A DNA stretch of 64,000 bases from contig NC_044571.1 in NCBI RefSeq assembly GCF_901933205.1, positions 54,683,994 to 54,747,993 of the forward strand. The letters are read 5' to 3'. The DNA comes from Camarhynchus parvulus (taxonomy: Eukaryota; Chordata; Aves; Passeriformes; Thraupidae). The translations under genes and the position numbers were made by a program. The notes beneath the pieces are model-generated. The model had not been told where the DNA came from. It made no database searches and saw only the letters and a program-made list of their open reading frames with translations. Of this stretch, positions 11,519-24,155 are shown in pieces (position 1 is the stretch's first letter; each line of letters opens with the position of its first letter).

Positions 11519-14500
11519 CTTCCTAATGACTAGAAAAATAATGTAATATGTTTTTAACTTCAGATGCATAGAAATTTATTTTATACCAATTAAAGGCACA
11601 AGTTGCTTCTTGGAAAAGAAGCAGTATGAGAGAATGCTGGAGAAAGTGAGAAAGTATGAAAGGATATGAAAGACCAATTACCACCTCCAAAGGATGGGTG
11701 GAGAAAGGACATTTTACCTATAGCTGAAGGACCCAGAGTTGTCTTTCATCATTTATGTATCTGATAGTCACTATGTGAATTCTACAGTTACTATGACTGT
11801 CATTCTCCTTTATTACCTATTGACACAGTTTCTTAACCTACATTTTCTGCCCCTCTTTTAATTTTTCATTTTCTTGTTCTGCAGCTCCAGAAATACTTCA
11901 TTTTCAGTCATCTACCTCCAAGGGCTTGTTTCTCTTCGTTTCTCTTTGAAATGTCATTACTCAGATTGGAGGTGACATCTGAAACGATAGAACATTTGGA
12001 TATTAGTGAGGAAGCAGAAGATAAGAAATTTAGATTATAAGTTGAATCTGAAATGTACATGCATTACAGTTTTGTAGGACAGTGATGTAGTGTGCTGATG
12101 ACATTTCAAATAAAACTTTTTTAAGGCCATTCTCATTATGTCATCTATAACTGTATTGCTTCCCTTAGGAGCTAACTTTCTCTTTTATGTGGGCCACACA
12201 ATTGAAAAAAATACAGAACAATATGCAAGTCAGAACCAGAATAAAAATACTGCCTTTATTCCAATATATTAAGGGGGAAAATGGTGGTTTTGTTGTGTTT
12301 TTAACATAGATTAACATCTTAAAAATTCTCTTTCCAGTACAGCAAAAGACAAAGTTTCATAAAAGAATGAAAGACAAGAGGGAAAAATGAATTGTGGGTT
12401 GTATCCTTTAGTTGGCAATACTGGTTTCACAGTAACCAACTATGTTTGGATTCAGACACTGAAGAATACTTAGGGCTGATAATTCTACTGCTTCTTTCAA
12501 TAACAGAAATTATGAAGTTACACTTTACTATGTGAAATGCTTGTAAAGAGAAGAATTTAAGGACATTGCCTCTGATGAAATAAGTAAGCATCATCCCCTC
12601 AAGAAAGTGGGCTGAGTTGCTGAATAAAGCTTTATACAGATCCTTAAGCATTATCCTATCATAAAGCACTTGTAACAAGGAGAAGCCTGTTAATTTAGCA
12701 GCACAAAGAAGATCACAGTGCTTTATTAGTCTATGTAATTCTGGGGGAAAATATGAATAATATTCATAAGCAATCAAAGAAAACTCAGCTGAATTAAAAA
12801 TATAGACAAAGATACTGGGCTTTGAAATAAGTTACTAAACCTTTTATAGGATGATAGGTCTTGGTTTTCTGCAAGGTGATAAGGATAAATCTAGAGATAT
12901 CTGTTGTTACACTGCTAAATTAAAACTGTCTCTACTAGCACTACAGTGAAATCAATTAATATCCTAGATTTATATTCCATAGATACATTTAGGGCATGGT
13001 AGTTTATATCTAGTTTTTAAGGAATACAGAAGCTGTGACTAAAGAAATCAGTAAGTTTTTCACAGTATTATCTTTAAAGACTTTTACTAAAATCAACACT
13101 CAGTGTAAAATGTCAATGTGATATCACTTTCCTCAAGTTCTTTTTGCAGCTGAGCTTATTGAAATATACAGTTTTAGGTAAGCCTAAATTTTTGCATTTG
13201 ATTTTATGAATAATATGTGGTTTAAACACCCTTTTCCTTTCTAATTCAAGATATATTCAGATTTATTTTTGGAGTAGTGTTTTCCTTCACGGTTGCATTA
13301 GGTCCTTAATCTTAATTTCATTTGAGTGACAGTAAAAACTCAGTCCCTTGAAACTACTTTGCTTGTTATCATCTTCTATTCACAGTATGACAGACACATG
13401 ATAATGAAATCAATGACATTCTCTTTTTATTTTTGAATTGTACAGGAAAGATGATAGTTTTTGTTTGGTTCAAAATTAATAAAGACCATAGTCATTGCAT
13501 AAAACTTTTATGTGACTACAAATCTCTTTTATAGATTTAAAGTGATCTATTTAACATACTGCATCCAAGTTTGGATAAAAATATGAAATGCAACCATTTT
13601 TTCAGCCATGGTATTGGACTGACATGTAAGCACAAAGTTATATTCAATTTGGAACTTAAAATAAAATTCATTGGGTTGATATCTATCAACAACTTAATGT
13701 TTTGACTCAATTTTAGTTTTGCATATTCATGTGATTATGCCAAGAAAATTTGGAGAAGACAGAGCTGATAAGTCTTAGGAAAGTTTTAGTGCTTTTCTTT
13801 CCTGTATTATTTGAAGGCAAGTAACACATAAAAAGTATTTGACTGGACTACATGTTACTGTTTGTTCCATTTTTGGTTATACAGGTCAAACAGAAAATAA
13901 ACCAATGAAAGGTTCCTAACTGAAAAAGGTGCATACTTTATTGCCCTTAACAAAGTTTTAAGAGCAGAAAACTCTTCCCTGATTATTTCTTCATGATCCA
14001 GTGCACTATAGACCTGTTGCACAGTACTTTCAAAGGACTTCATGGCATCGAAAGTTGAGTTGCATCCAAAATATCAACAATGTAGGTTAGTCAGAGCATA
14101 ACTGTACCCAGGATTCTAGCAGGTCCTTGGTAAATAGCAGTTATCCTCTTCTTGCAATCTGCTTCTGGAGCATACATCACAAAAATCAAACAAGATATGT
14201 AAGTCTCTTATCCTGTCTTTTTCCAGAGAAAGTGCCCAAAGTGTAACTGGCCGTGCACAAAGCTAATGGATAGCAAGAGGCCAGAGAAGGCCTTACTGTC
14301 CTAAGCCTGCCAGTGGGGGCCAGTGTACTGTCAGACATGATCAGTTACCTGCCTGTCCCTGGAGCAGTCATGAAGACAGATATATGAGGCACAAAGCAGA
14401 GAACAGTTTTTTGCAGCTGCTTCAGAAAATAATCTTTTGCACTGAGTTGAAAACACAGCCATTGAGATTGGGAACAGGTTGCTACTGTGGAGAAAAAAAA

Positions 14501-17203
14501 GCTCTCAGAAAACCCATCTCCCAGACAGAAGAAAAATTAATAAAATTCTGCCATAAAATGCAACCAGTTTCTGGGAATATGATGTTCACCTTAGGAATGG
14601 AATTGAATACCTGCATTGCAATTTTCTGAGCGTGGCTAAGTTGACCTTGGCAAGAAGTAAGTTATCTAACGGAGGGAGGATGCCAAAGCTGAGTTCAAAC
14701 TGAATAACTTGGGTGTTTGCAGTCGTTTTAGTCAAAAACTAATTATCATAATCTAATGATTCAACAAGAAACCTTCCAGGTAAAATCCCATCTGTCCCCA
14801 GAAATGGCTTTGTTTACAGATTTGCTTCATGGGTTATGTTGTTCTGAATAATTGTCTTTGCAGTGCCTAAAGTAAGTCCTGCATCAGCAAAACAAGCCCT
14901 TATTTGCAGAGTTTGTAATGTCTAGCTCTTACTATAGTACGCTGCAATGGTTACTATATGTTTGAAGCGTGTTATTTTATGTCCTGCAACATTATTAAAC
15001 AAAAGAAACCAATGGTATCCATAGTAACAAAGCCCCAGAAACAGTAGGTTGAAATACTATTCCCAGACACGCTAAACTCCTTCTGAAGCTGGGTTGTTGT
15101 TTCAGCCCTACCTCTTCTGTACTATAAAAAACTGCCAGCATTCTCTAATTTAAGAATCTACTTTCAGATTAAAATTTCCACTTAAGCAATCACATGGCAG
15201 TACACTGTTAATAATAAAAGCATACATAAATTTGCAAAATATCTGGCTTCACTGTCTTATTTGTCTTCATGTAATAATTAGGTAATGAATCAATGTCCAC
15301 TTCTCTCAGGTGAATCTTAGAATGTGGTGCTGTGAAGGTGAAATTAGATTAAATTTTTGCTCAAAGGTTAGAGAGACTTTTTTGTATAGTTAAAGAAAAT
15401 TACTTATATTTTACTTTAAATTATACTTTGATTTATTTTTAAATTTAATCTTATGTTGATTCCCTGAAATCCATGATGTATGGAGAAAATGTCTAGAAGA
15501 AATTATTTCCACTGAATTCCAGTTATTTGTTTAAAAGAAGCATTTGAGATTTTTTTTTTGGCTTCTTAATAAACAGCTAGTCTTCAGGCATTAGCATGAT
15601 TTGGTAATTTGAGAAGAATGTAAGAAATTGGTGCTATCAAACATGATAGCTATATTGATATAGTTATAATAACTATTTTATACTGCAGAATATATCAGAT
15701 ATTAAATGAACAAAAAAATCAATTTTTTTTTTAGTAAAACAATGTAAAATGTTACTTCTGCTTCTTCTCTGCAAGGCTATAAGGGAAAGTTTTTAGTACA
15801 ATACCCTGGATTTTAATTTGTTAATTTGGAAGACAAAATTTTATTCATTAACTTATAGTAAGGAGCCCTTTATTTCCTGCTCAGCAGATGGAAGACGATC
15901 AGAAAGGTTCACTGTTCAGTGTAAAGCTAATGTTGGTGGATGTTTTGATAGAAGAATGCTTTGGAAAAGCCAAATACTTTATTTGAAGCCTTAAGACGTG
16001 TATAACCTTCTCTGTTGTTTGCGACAATCTTAGTTACTGTTTACGAAGTGCTGGTTTTTAATAGAACAATATGTATTAAAAAAAAAAAAAGCGAAACCCC
16101 CAATTGTTTTACCCATACAGCTTTGCATTAATAGCTTCTGTTCCACTTTTGCCCATGCAGCAGAATTATGGATTTTCTCCAGCAATTTTAATTTTATGTT
16201 GACTACTCTACAATTTTTTTTACAGTTTTCTCCATACAGTCTTTGGATAAGGAAGGTTAAATAGGTGAGGATGATGTGTATCTCAGCCTTGAGACAACAC
16301 TCAAGGTGTAACCAGTGTGTGAATAAAAAAATCCCAAGGCTCTTCAATTCCATGTTCACCTGCAAAGAGTAGACTGATTTGCTCATCTTTTGTCTTCACA
16401 AACTTGTCCTTGAATAGGAACTGGGAGAGTAACTTTAAGGTTGTGTTATTAACATTTATGAGCAGAGATTTAACATGTAGCAATGTGTGTTTCTATTTCC
16501 TACTTGCTGATTTTTTTTCCCCATGAAGCTGTGTAAAGAGATGTGTGTTTACCTTGCTTTGAGGAAAAGGTGTGAGGATGAAAGAAGCAATTGTATAAGA
16601 TATGCTGACTAGTAGCACAGTGTCAAGCATAGACCCCAATTCAGAAATAGCCAGAGCATATATCAAAGCTAAAGTAGAAGATAATCTTTTTTCAAAACAG
16701 AATTGGAATCAGATTCTGAAAAATGGAGGACAATTTTGATGTGTCTATCTTATTAATTTTGATCTCATTTTGAATTTGCAGCTGTTCTGCATTCACTCAC
16801 AGACCTTTATATTTGGAGTTTAGATAATGAATTTATTTCTACAATATATTTGAAAATACTTTTGTTTGCAAGAAGGTTTCCTAAGTAAATACTGGTGAAA
16901 CACTTTTCAAAAAGTGATTTAGAGGTTTATAACCTAACATCAGAGTGATAAGGGAGAAAATCCACAAAGGGCCTTAGATAGAATTTGGAATGGTTAGCCC
17001 CTTGAACATCCATAAGAAGCTAAATGGTTCAACTCCCTCAAGTTTTCACTGGGAAATTTCTTATATCTACTAGGCAGGGCTAATTCCTCAAACCCTGTGC
17101 TCTAAAGGACCTGAAGAATATAGATATGCTGTCTATAAAGAATTTTTTTTTTTTGCCATCAAAAGCCAGACAGAGTTACTGGATCTGTTAGTGTTTTTAA
17201 AAG
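11519..17203. other. AT-rich single-copy non-coding DNA
   Basis: About 5.7 kb with no recognised gene or repeat family. Between 13850 and 14700 composition is less AT-rich. A 62-codon frame at 13855-14043 (minus), extendable upstream to a stop near 14074, has a protein-like composition but matches nothing I know and lacks a clear splice acceptor. An A run at 16079-16091 is not preceded by a recognisable transcript. Confidence 0.5.
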
Positions 17204-17591
17204 ACTATCTGTAGCAGACAACTTTTATGAAAAATTCTTTCCTTAAGATTTTTCCTCCTGAGAACCTGAGAGGCCTCAGGAACAAAATGTAAACAATGGT
17301 TATCTGCTGCTGTGGAATGCAACAGGTGGATCTGTGATTGGTCTCATAGAGTTGTTTCTAATTAATGGCCAATCACAGTCAGCTTGCTTGGACACTGAGA
17401 CAGAAACTTTTTTTATCATTCCTTTCTATTCTTAGCTAGCCTTCTGATGAAACCTTTTCTTCTATTCTTTTTAGTATATTTTTAATGTAATATATATCAT
17501 AAAATAATAAATTAAGCCTTCTGAAACATGGAGTCAAAATTCTCATCTCTTCCCTCATCCAAGAACCCCTGTGAACACCGTCACAACTATC
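17204..17591 (+). mobile_element. Solo LTR (6-bp-TSD family), copy 1
   Basis: The LTR is 17210-17585 (376 bp), from TGTAGCAGACAAC to CCGTCACA. ACTATC lies immediately outside both ends (17204-17209 and 17586-17591), a perfect 6-bp TSD. Six-bp duplications are usual for alpha- and beta-retrovirus-like (ERVK-type) elements, so I infer that class. A polyadenylation signal AATAAA lies at 17506-17511 and a CCAAT-like box (GGCCAATCAC) in the U3-like part. Two further copies lie at 33443-33834 and 63415-63805, all in the same orientation. There is no internal viral region. Confidence 0.95.
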
Positions 17592-20474
17592 TACTCAGAT
17601 TATCATTATTATCATGTGTTTGTTGTTGTTGATTTTATTGAGTATTTGAGATTTAATACCTAGATTTAGCTATTATTCTTATTAGCATTGAAAATTCATA
17701 GGCCAGCACTAGTTCCTTCTAGGGGTGTGATTTTGGTGTGTTTTCTTGTATTTGAGTGAAGATTACACTATTGTTAATACACCTGAAATCTTTAGGATCT
17801 AATAAAATAATTTTTAGCAGTGCAAATCTAATTATCACAATTCCCTAAATTATTTTCACAAGACAAAACAAAGCAAATCTGAAACTATGATGGCCCATCC
17901 ACCATCAGAATTTACTTAGTAATTTCTTATAAACACAGAACAAGAAAGGTCACAGTGGAGAACTCCCAAATACTCCACAGCTTCAGAGCTAAATGCTGGG
18001 CTTATTACAACTAGTTCTGAATTGCCTGAGTAAGTCACATATGTGAATGAGATAACTCCATATAGAAAAGAAGCTTCAAATGGTTTAATATTATGACTTT
18101 AAAAGTGTAGTTTTATTTAGAATGAAAATAATATGTATGTTTCACAGGAAAATTAAAAAAAAAAAGAAAAAGAAAAAAGCTTCATTTTATGTGGATGAGT
18201 ATCTTCAGCTTTGACAAGGCTCCTAGTTTTTCATATTAAGTTAAACGTTTTTTCTCCTCGTTTTTTAGGTGAATATCAGAGTTAAGGTTGTTTTCACAGT
18301 GAATTATCAAAATAATATGTTCCTAAACTCTAAACCAAGTACACCTCAACTTTATGCGAGTTTTCTTTGGATTGTTTCCAAATGAAATTCCACAGCAAGT
18401 GACTCGGTTATGTGAAGCATTATTTTGCAGTGGAAGCCACATACACTCTTCTCTAGACAAATTAAACTTTCAGAGATGTTTTCTGTTAATCTTCCATACT
18501 TTTTATCTACATATTAAAAAATTATTTTTAAATCAATTTGTAACATTTGAAAGATGTTTTGTCACCTTCAGGATTTAGGGCATCTTATTCATTCAATAGC
18601 TCTCTTGTATTCAGAACTGAAAGAGATCATGACTAATTTCTTAAGTTTCTCTTGATCTCATGTCTTCTATGTTCTTCAGCTTTAAATGTGAATAAGGCTA
18701 TTGTAGGGTTGTATATGCAGCAAACTGTTCTTGGGTAATGAATTTAATTTATTGTATCCATGGAAGAGTTGCCGATTTTGCTTTTAAGTGGGATTAATTT
18801 TGTCTAGGGAAATAAATAATTTTCAGAAAAGTTTTGCCTTGAATTTGCATTTTACCATCTCTTCTTCTATCAGTAGCTTTGTGCTACTTTCTAAAGAAAC
18901 TTATCCTTTTATATGAACAATTCAGTACTGAAGTACCTGTGGCTGCGATGTGTTCATCATGAAGAGAATTTCTATCTGACATGTGATTTTCAAGGATAAC
19001 TAGTCATAGCAGAAGTAAGACTAAAAACTGATTTTTAGGCATTGAATTTAGGTTTAAGAAATGAGAAATGGGAACATTTTGATTTGCAAATTGAGGAAAT
19101 TTGATGTGTGAGCCACTTAGACAAAATCTGAGAGAGAACCTCAAAGTATTATACATTGCATAGTCATTTGTCTAACTATAGTCTTACTTCAGACTCATAC
19201 CAGTTTACATCAAGATAATTAAAATCTCCAATCAAAAATATTTTTCCTTTATCACAAACTCTTTTGCTTTCACAGGCCATTTTACAGTACTTTCAATCTG
19301 GTGATCTACAACGAATTCCCAACATGAGTTTGAATCGATTTCAATAGCTTTTTTCTTCCAGAGAAGACTTCTGACTAGCCTCCAGTTATGTACACTTCCC
19401 CCAGGTTGCTTCTTTTCTTTTCCTCCTCTATATATAGACCATTGATTTCCCAAGCCTTTTTGTTTCTCCATAAAAATCTGAATTAATGCTAGCATGTCTG
19501 TCATACCATTCAATATATTACTTGATATAAGAGAATGACCTTTTCTGTTTCCTTCTCAGCTTAGTGAAAATATTTCCACTTACTTTAATTAGAAGTGATT
19601 TGAGCTCTAAATTCTCACTAGAAATGACTGTAAAATTTCAATTATTCTTCAGATATTGACGATTCACTCAAGAAATTTCATAGCAAAATTACCAGGCTGC
19701 CTTATCTACAGAGTTTTGTGAAGCAAAAATAGACATTTAATTTTTTTTCTGTTGCAGGTAGTGGAACTCATACTTTAAATTGTTTTGAAGTAGGTTTCCT
19801 ACCTTCCTGTCATTTACTTTTGAGAAAATACAAGGCCATTTTTCTAACTTTTCTGAGATCATTGCAGATAATGATGACAGATAATTGTTTGTCACTTTAA
19901 ATGATATTATCTTGCCAGCTGTCTCAGTGGCAAGAAAGACTGTGAAAGAAAAATAAGATAGATAGAGATTTTTGTTCACAACAGAGCCATTTTTATCCTA
20001 CTTAGTAACTCCTGCTTAAAAACTTTCCGTTAATAAGAAGTAGGGACTATCTGAGGTATCGATTTTGTATGCCTGGGCCTCAAAAGTCACATTACAAGAT
20101 AACCAGAAGTTAGCATAAATTTCACCATAAATAGCATTGGAAAACACCGATGCTGTGTTCCAACAACAATTAAAAAAAATAGATAAATTTCATCTCTGAT
20201 AGAGATCCTATTAAAATTCAAGTCAGAAAAAAACCCTACTCTTGGTCCCTATTTACAAGTAAAACAAACTTAATTGGCTTCCGCACATTAAAACACTGTC
20301 CACAGTTATGTCCAAAGATGAATCTAAGGGCAGTGTCTGTTTTTTGGTTTTTTGGGTTTTTTTTTTGTTTTTTTTTTTGTATTTTACAAATATCCTTGTT
20401 ACCTTGTAGGTCTAGTTAAAAGAAGATATTTCAGATAACTGGAAAAAAAACATTGAAAAAAGGTTAGATGGCAG
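17592..20474. other. AT-rich single-copy non-coding DNA
   Basis: No gene is supported. The segment at about 19200-19520 has a composition and phrasing reminiscent of an ancient amniote LINE remnant, but I cannot assign it. A T/G-rich low-complexity tract lies at 20337-20382. Confidence 0.45.
20337..20382. repeat. T/G-rich low-complexity tract
   Basis: Long T runs interrupted by GG or GGG. It is the complement-strand equivalent of the A/C-rich tracts found elsewhere in the window (for example 53568-53655). Confidence 0.85.
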
Positions 20475-20748
20475 GATCTGTTGTGCTAGGGTAAAGGGGT
20501 AATGGGTTTAAATTGAAGGAGGGTGGGTTTAGATTAGCTATAAGAAAGATGTTTTATACAATGAGGGTGATAACACACTAGAACAGGTTGGCCAGAGGCT
20601 GAGATGCCCCATCCATGGAAACATTCAAGATCAGATCGGACATGGCTCTAAGAAACCTGACATAACTGAAGATGTCCCTGCTCCTTATAGGGGTGTTGGA
20701 CTTGATGACATTTAAAAAGTCCTTTTCAAACTATTCTATGATTCTATG
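20475..20748 (+). mobile_element. CR1 LINE 3' tail, + orientation
   Basis: A diverged CR1 3' UTR: 'aagatgttttatacaatgag', 'actagaacaggttggcc', 'catccatggaaacattcaag', 'ggtgttggacttgatgac', ending in the diagnostic 'ctattctatgattctatg' terminus. It is 5'-truncated and non-coding. Confidence 0.93.
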
Positions 20749-22329
20749 TCATAGCAAAAATACCTATTTCTCAGTTTGTAGGATGGTAGACAATGTATTG
20801 GTGCTCAAAGAAATGCTCAGCTGAAGCATTCATGTGTTTATGAAGCTTTGATGACTGTTATAAGGCTTTTACTTGTGCTTCAAGATTTTGTTCAGGTGAA
20901 GAGTGAAAACTGAACGTATCTCTAAGGAGAGAGAGCGATGTGCCCTGAAAGTAACAAACACAAGTATAACATTAGGTAATGACAAAGACTTTTCACCATG
21001 AGATTTTTTTTCCTAACATAACTTACAAGGCCAGACTGCAACAAAATCTAAAGTTTTGATATTTAAATTAATATCTTTATATCTTATTTCTTGCTTCACT
21101 TTATACTTCTATACTGTGCCTTACATTTTCATCAAACACGACCCTAAAAAGTTCTCAAATGCACTCATAGGTATAAACCTCAAAGCCATTCAGTAAAATC
21201 AAAACACAACACAATGACAAAATTAAGACTATTGGGTGTCCACAGTTATAAAGGATTTAATGTTGACTCCAAGACTCCAGATGCAGATTTTCAGTGTTCT
21301 AATGTAATCTTTAACTGTTTCTCAACTCATCGAAGCAATAGACATGCAACAGAAGAGCAACCCACATTCATGAATTTACAGGAAGGAATCAGAACATTAC
21401 TGATTGCTTAAAAGCATAAAAGCTTAAACACTGATCATTCCTGTGAAAAACGGTCTGTCAAGACAACTGACAGCTCTACTGCTGAGAATTTTTGTTGATC
21501 ATAGAACAAGCAAGGTGACTATTAATACTGTAAAGCTGTTTCTGAATTCCTTTTGGTGGGTAAAGCATTAAAAATCATAAGTCCTTAGTTTCTCTTTGTG
21601 ATTGAAGGTTGAACTTGATCAGGTATCTCCCACCAGTGGAATGACAGTCTTCCAAGATGACTTAAATTGCTAGGCCATTTGAAGCTATTTTATAATTTTT
21701 TATAGGAATAGTAATTTCCATTCATAATTACTAAGTTAGCTAAAGTTTTTCAGGGTGAATGTAACTTTTTTTTTGCAATCTTCCCCTATCTTCTCATTAT
21801 GAAAACACTGTCTACAGAAAAGACTAAGTGAAACTCAAGCTTTTCTCATTGCAAAATGTGGGAAGATGAGAGGATGATAATAGGTACTTAGCAAATACTG
21901 AAAATATATAAAGTGCACTAGTCTGTCATGGGTTACAGCTGACTTTTTGTCTTCATTGATAAGGGTACAAAAATACACAGATTGTGTGAATGATTAACAT
22001 TTTTGACAATCTTTATTAAACACCACTTTTGTGTTTCTGAGGAGTTTAATAAGCATAAGATTTGAATGCACTTTCTGACGGTGTCTCAGTCACCTGGTTC
22101 GTGATGTCTGATAAGAAGTCATTCTTCAAAGCTTTTCATCCTCACTTTGATGATGTTGCATTTGTATCTCTAAGTGCTCTTCTAATTGGCTTGATTTGGG
22201 GGGAGGGGAGGAGAGGAGAGCGTAGTAAACTAATATGCCCAAGATCACCAAAATCTGAATATGGAGCTTCTAAGAAACCCTTACATGGGACTGGGAGAAC
22301 AAATGAATTCTAGTTAAATGCTGTATTGT
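20749..22329. other. Single-copy non-coding DNA
   Basis: No gene or known repeat is visible. A G-rich purine run lies near 22198-22222. Open frames of 65 and 83 codons (21214-21411 and 22062-22313, both +) show no domain. Confidence 0.45.
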
Positions 22330-22510
22330 TGCATATGTTGGGTTATTGTCACCCAAGTGCAGGACCTGACACTTTGCCTTGTTGAACCTCAAACAACAGA
22401 CCTCAGGCCCGTGCTGATCCCTCTGCAGAGCCTTCCTGCCCTCCAGAAGACCAAAACTCCTGTCCATCTTAGTGTTGCCTGTCAGCTGAGAGTGATCATG
22501 AATCCTAATG
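22330..22510 (-). mobile_element. CR1 LINE fragment, end of ORF2 region, - orientation
   Basis: The minus-strand translation contains RFNKAKCQVLHLG, which closely matches the conserved avian CR1 ORF2 C-terminal motif FNKxKCKVLHLG. Upstream on that strand is 'gaaggctctgcagaggga', the CR1 segment that normally precedes it. The piece is isolated, lacking both the reverse-transcriptase core and the 3' tail. Confidence 0.88.
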
Positions 22511-23840
22511 TCATATAGTTTAACATGCAATTAAATAAATATCATAGGTATTTATCAACTTGTTTTTTGGGCCTTCAAAAATGTAAAGATTGACCATGAA
22601 TATTGCTCACCGCGTAAGTGTCGAACTTGAAAGGACGGGAATAAACGTGCATGCACATGCAAATATTCACTTTTATTTTGGCTGGCTTTATCAGCTTTAA
22701 GATTTCTACCATGGCCTCTATATTTTTTTATTTTGGCTTCGTTGTTTTTTATGTTGCATTTCCTATACATTATGAGTAAGTTTACTGCTTGAATAAAACT
22801 GAGTGGTATGGTAATGGGTGCTAATGTACACATCCATATATCTGTAATAGCTATTTCTGTGGCTGATACTACACCAACTGGTGATATATGAAAATGTTTC
22901 AGGATGACATTAGTAAAATTTCTGTACAACTCCCTAATGGTTACCTTATATAATTCTATATCAGAAGACTCTTTATTTCCCTGTACCAAACTATTTAAAA
23001 TTCTAGGTGCTGATGTGTCTTAAGCAATTAGTACTTGATGCTACTTTTCACAGAGTACCTAATATATGTCTGAAACTCTGTTTTGTTCCTGTATTTAAAA
23101 ATGCAAAATACCAACACCAAAATAGGAATAGTAAACCAAAATTTAACTCTGGTTAAGATCGAGGGAGCATAGTGGCTTATTTCTTATTCATTAAATTCTG
23201 TGTTCTTGATTAAATGCCAGAAACAAAAATTTGCCACAGGAGTATGCTTATCATTCTCTTCACCCTCAATGCAAATTTCTTCACCTATTACACCGTTGCT
23301 CTTTTTTTTTTCTTTTCTGTTATCTTATTTCTTTTGAATCACAGGTAAGAAATTTCAACACCCTCAGCGTAGAATTAGCAATGCACAATCTCACTAAGTA
23401 AAGAAAACAGTTTAATTTATTTATTGCTGATAAGAATTTTCTTGCTCAGAACCTTGCCTTCTCTTTTACAATTCTTTTATCTGTAAATTAACTCATTTAA
23501 ACACAGATGGTACAAAAGCCCGTCATTTACATAACAAGGAAAAGCAGGTAAATTTCAGCAGTGCCCCACCTACTGCAAAGTATTAATAATATGCTTCAGC
23601 AGTCTTAATTACTTTGGTGACCTTCCTAATTTAACAGATTTGACTTTCCCCATTTTTAATTTTGCAGCAATAATTGGATAACTAGGCAATGCATGTACCT
23701 AAACAAATTAGGGCTTTTTAAATAAAACTTGATTATTCACAGTTCATTAGACAAAAAGCTGTATTTTAATATTAATTACAATCACTCCTGTAGAATGTCA
23801 TTCAGAATTCAATATCATGCTCTGTTTTCACGCCCACAGA
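22511..23840. other. Repeat-free stretch with homeodomain-like motifs
   Basis: An open frame of 144 codons at 22555-22989 (minus) is unrecognised and looks like chance. From about 23385 to 23830 the sequence lacks repeats and low-complexity runs and is dense in TAATTA/ATTAAT/CATTTACAT-type words. That is the usual look of a conserved vertebrate non-coding element, which I infer but cannot test here. Confidence 0.35.
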
Positions 23841-24155
23841 TTCATAGAATGGTTTGGTTTGAAGGGACCTTGCAGGTCATCTAGTTCCAACCCCCTGCCA
23901 TGGACAGGGATGTTGTCCACTAGACTTGTTTCTTCAGATTCCAAAATAACCTATCCTTGAACACTTCCAGGAATGGGGCATTCACAACTTCTCTGGTCAA
24001 CCTGTTGCAGCGCCTCACCACACTGATAATGAAAAATATCTTTCTTATATCTAATATAAACCTACTGTCCTTCAGCTTAAAGCCATTAACCCTTGTCCCG
24101 TTGCTACACGTCAGTGTGAAAAGCCCCTTCACCTTTCTTGTAGACTCCCTTCAGG
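23841..24155 (-). mobile_element. CR1 LINE 3' end, - orientation
   Basis: Starts with the reverse complement of the CR1 terminus ('ttcatagaatgg', 'gaagggacctt', 'tccaaccccctgcc') and continues through 'gaacacttccagg', 'caacctgttgcagcgcctca' and 'cccttcaggtta', all CR1 3' UTR landmarks. 5'-truncated. Confidence 0.95.

Noticed and set aside
16079..16091. A run as the tail of a processed pseudogene
   Set aside because: The upstream sequence has no coding similarity and no flanking target duplication was seen.
19200..19520. Possible ancient LINE remnant
   Set aside because: General resemblance to old amniote repeats only. No motif or terminus to anchor it.
22555..22989. 144-codon open frame, minus strand
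   Set aside because: Considered as a retrogene, but no family is recognised and there is no poly-A tail or flanking duplication.
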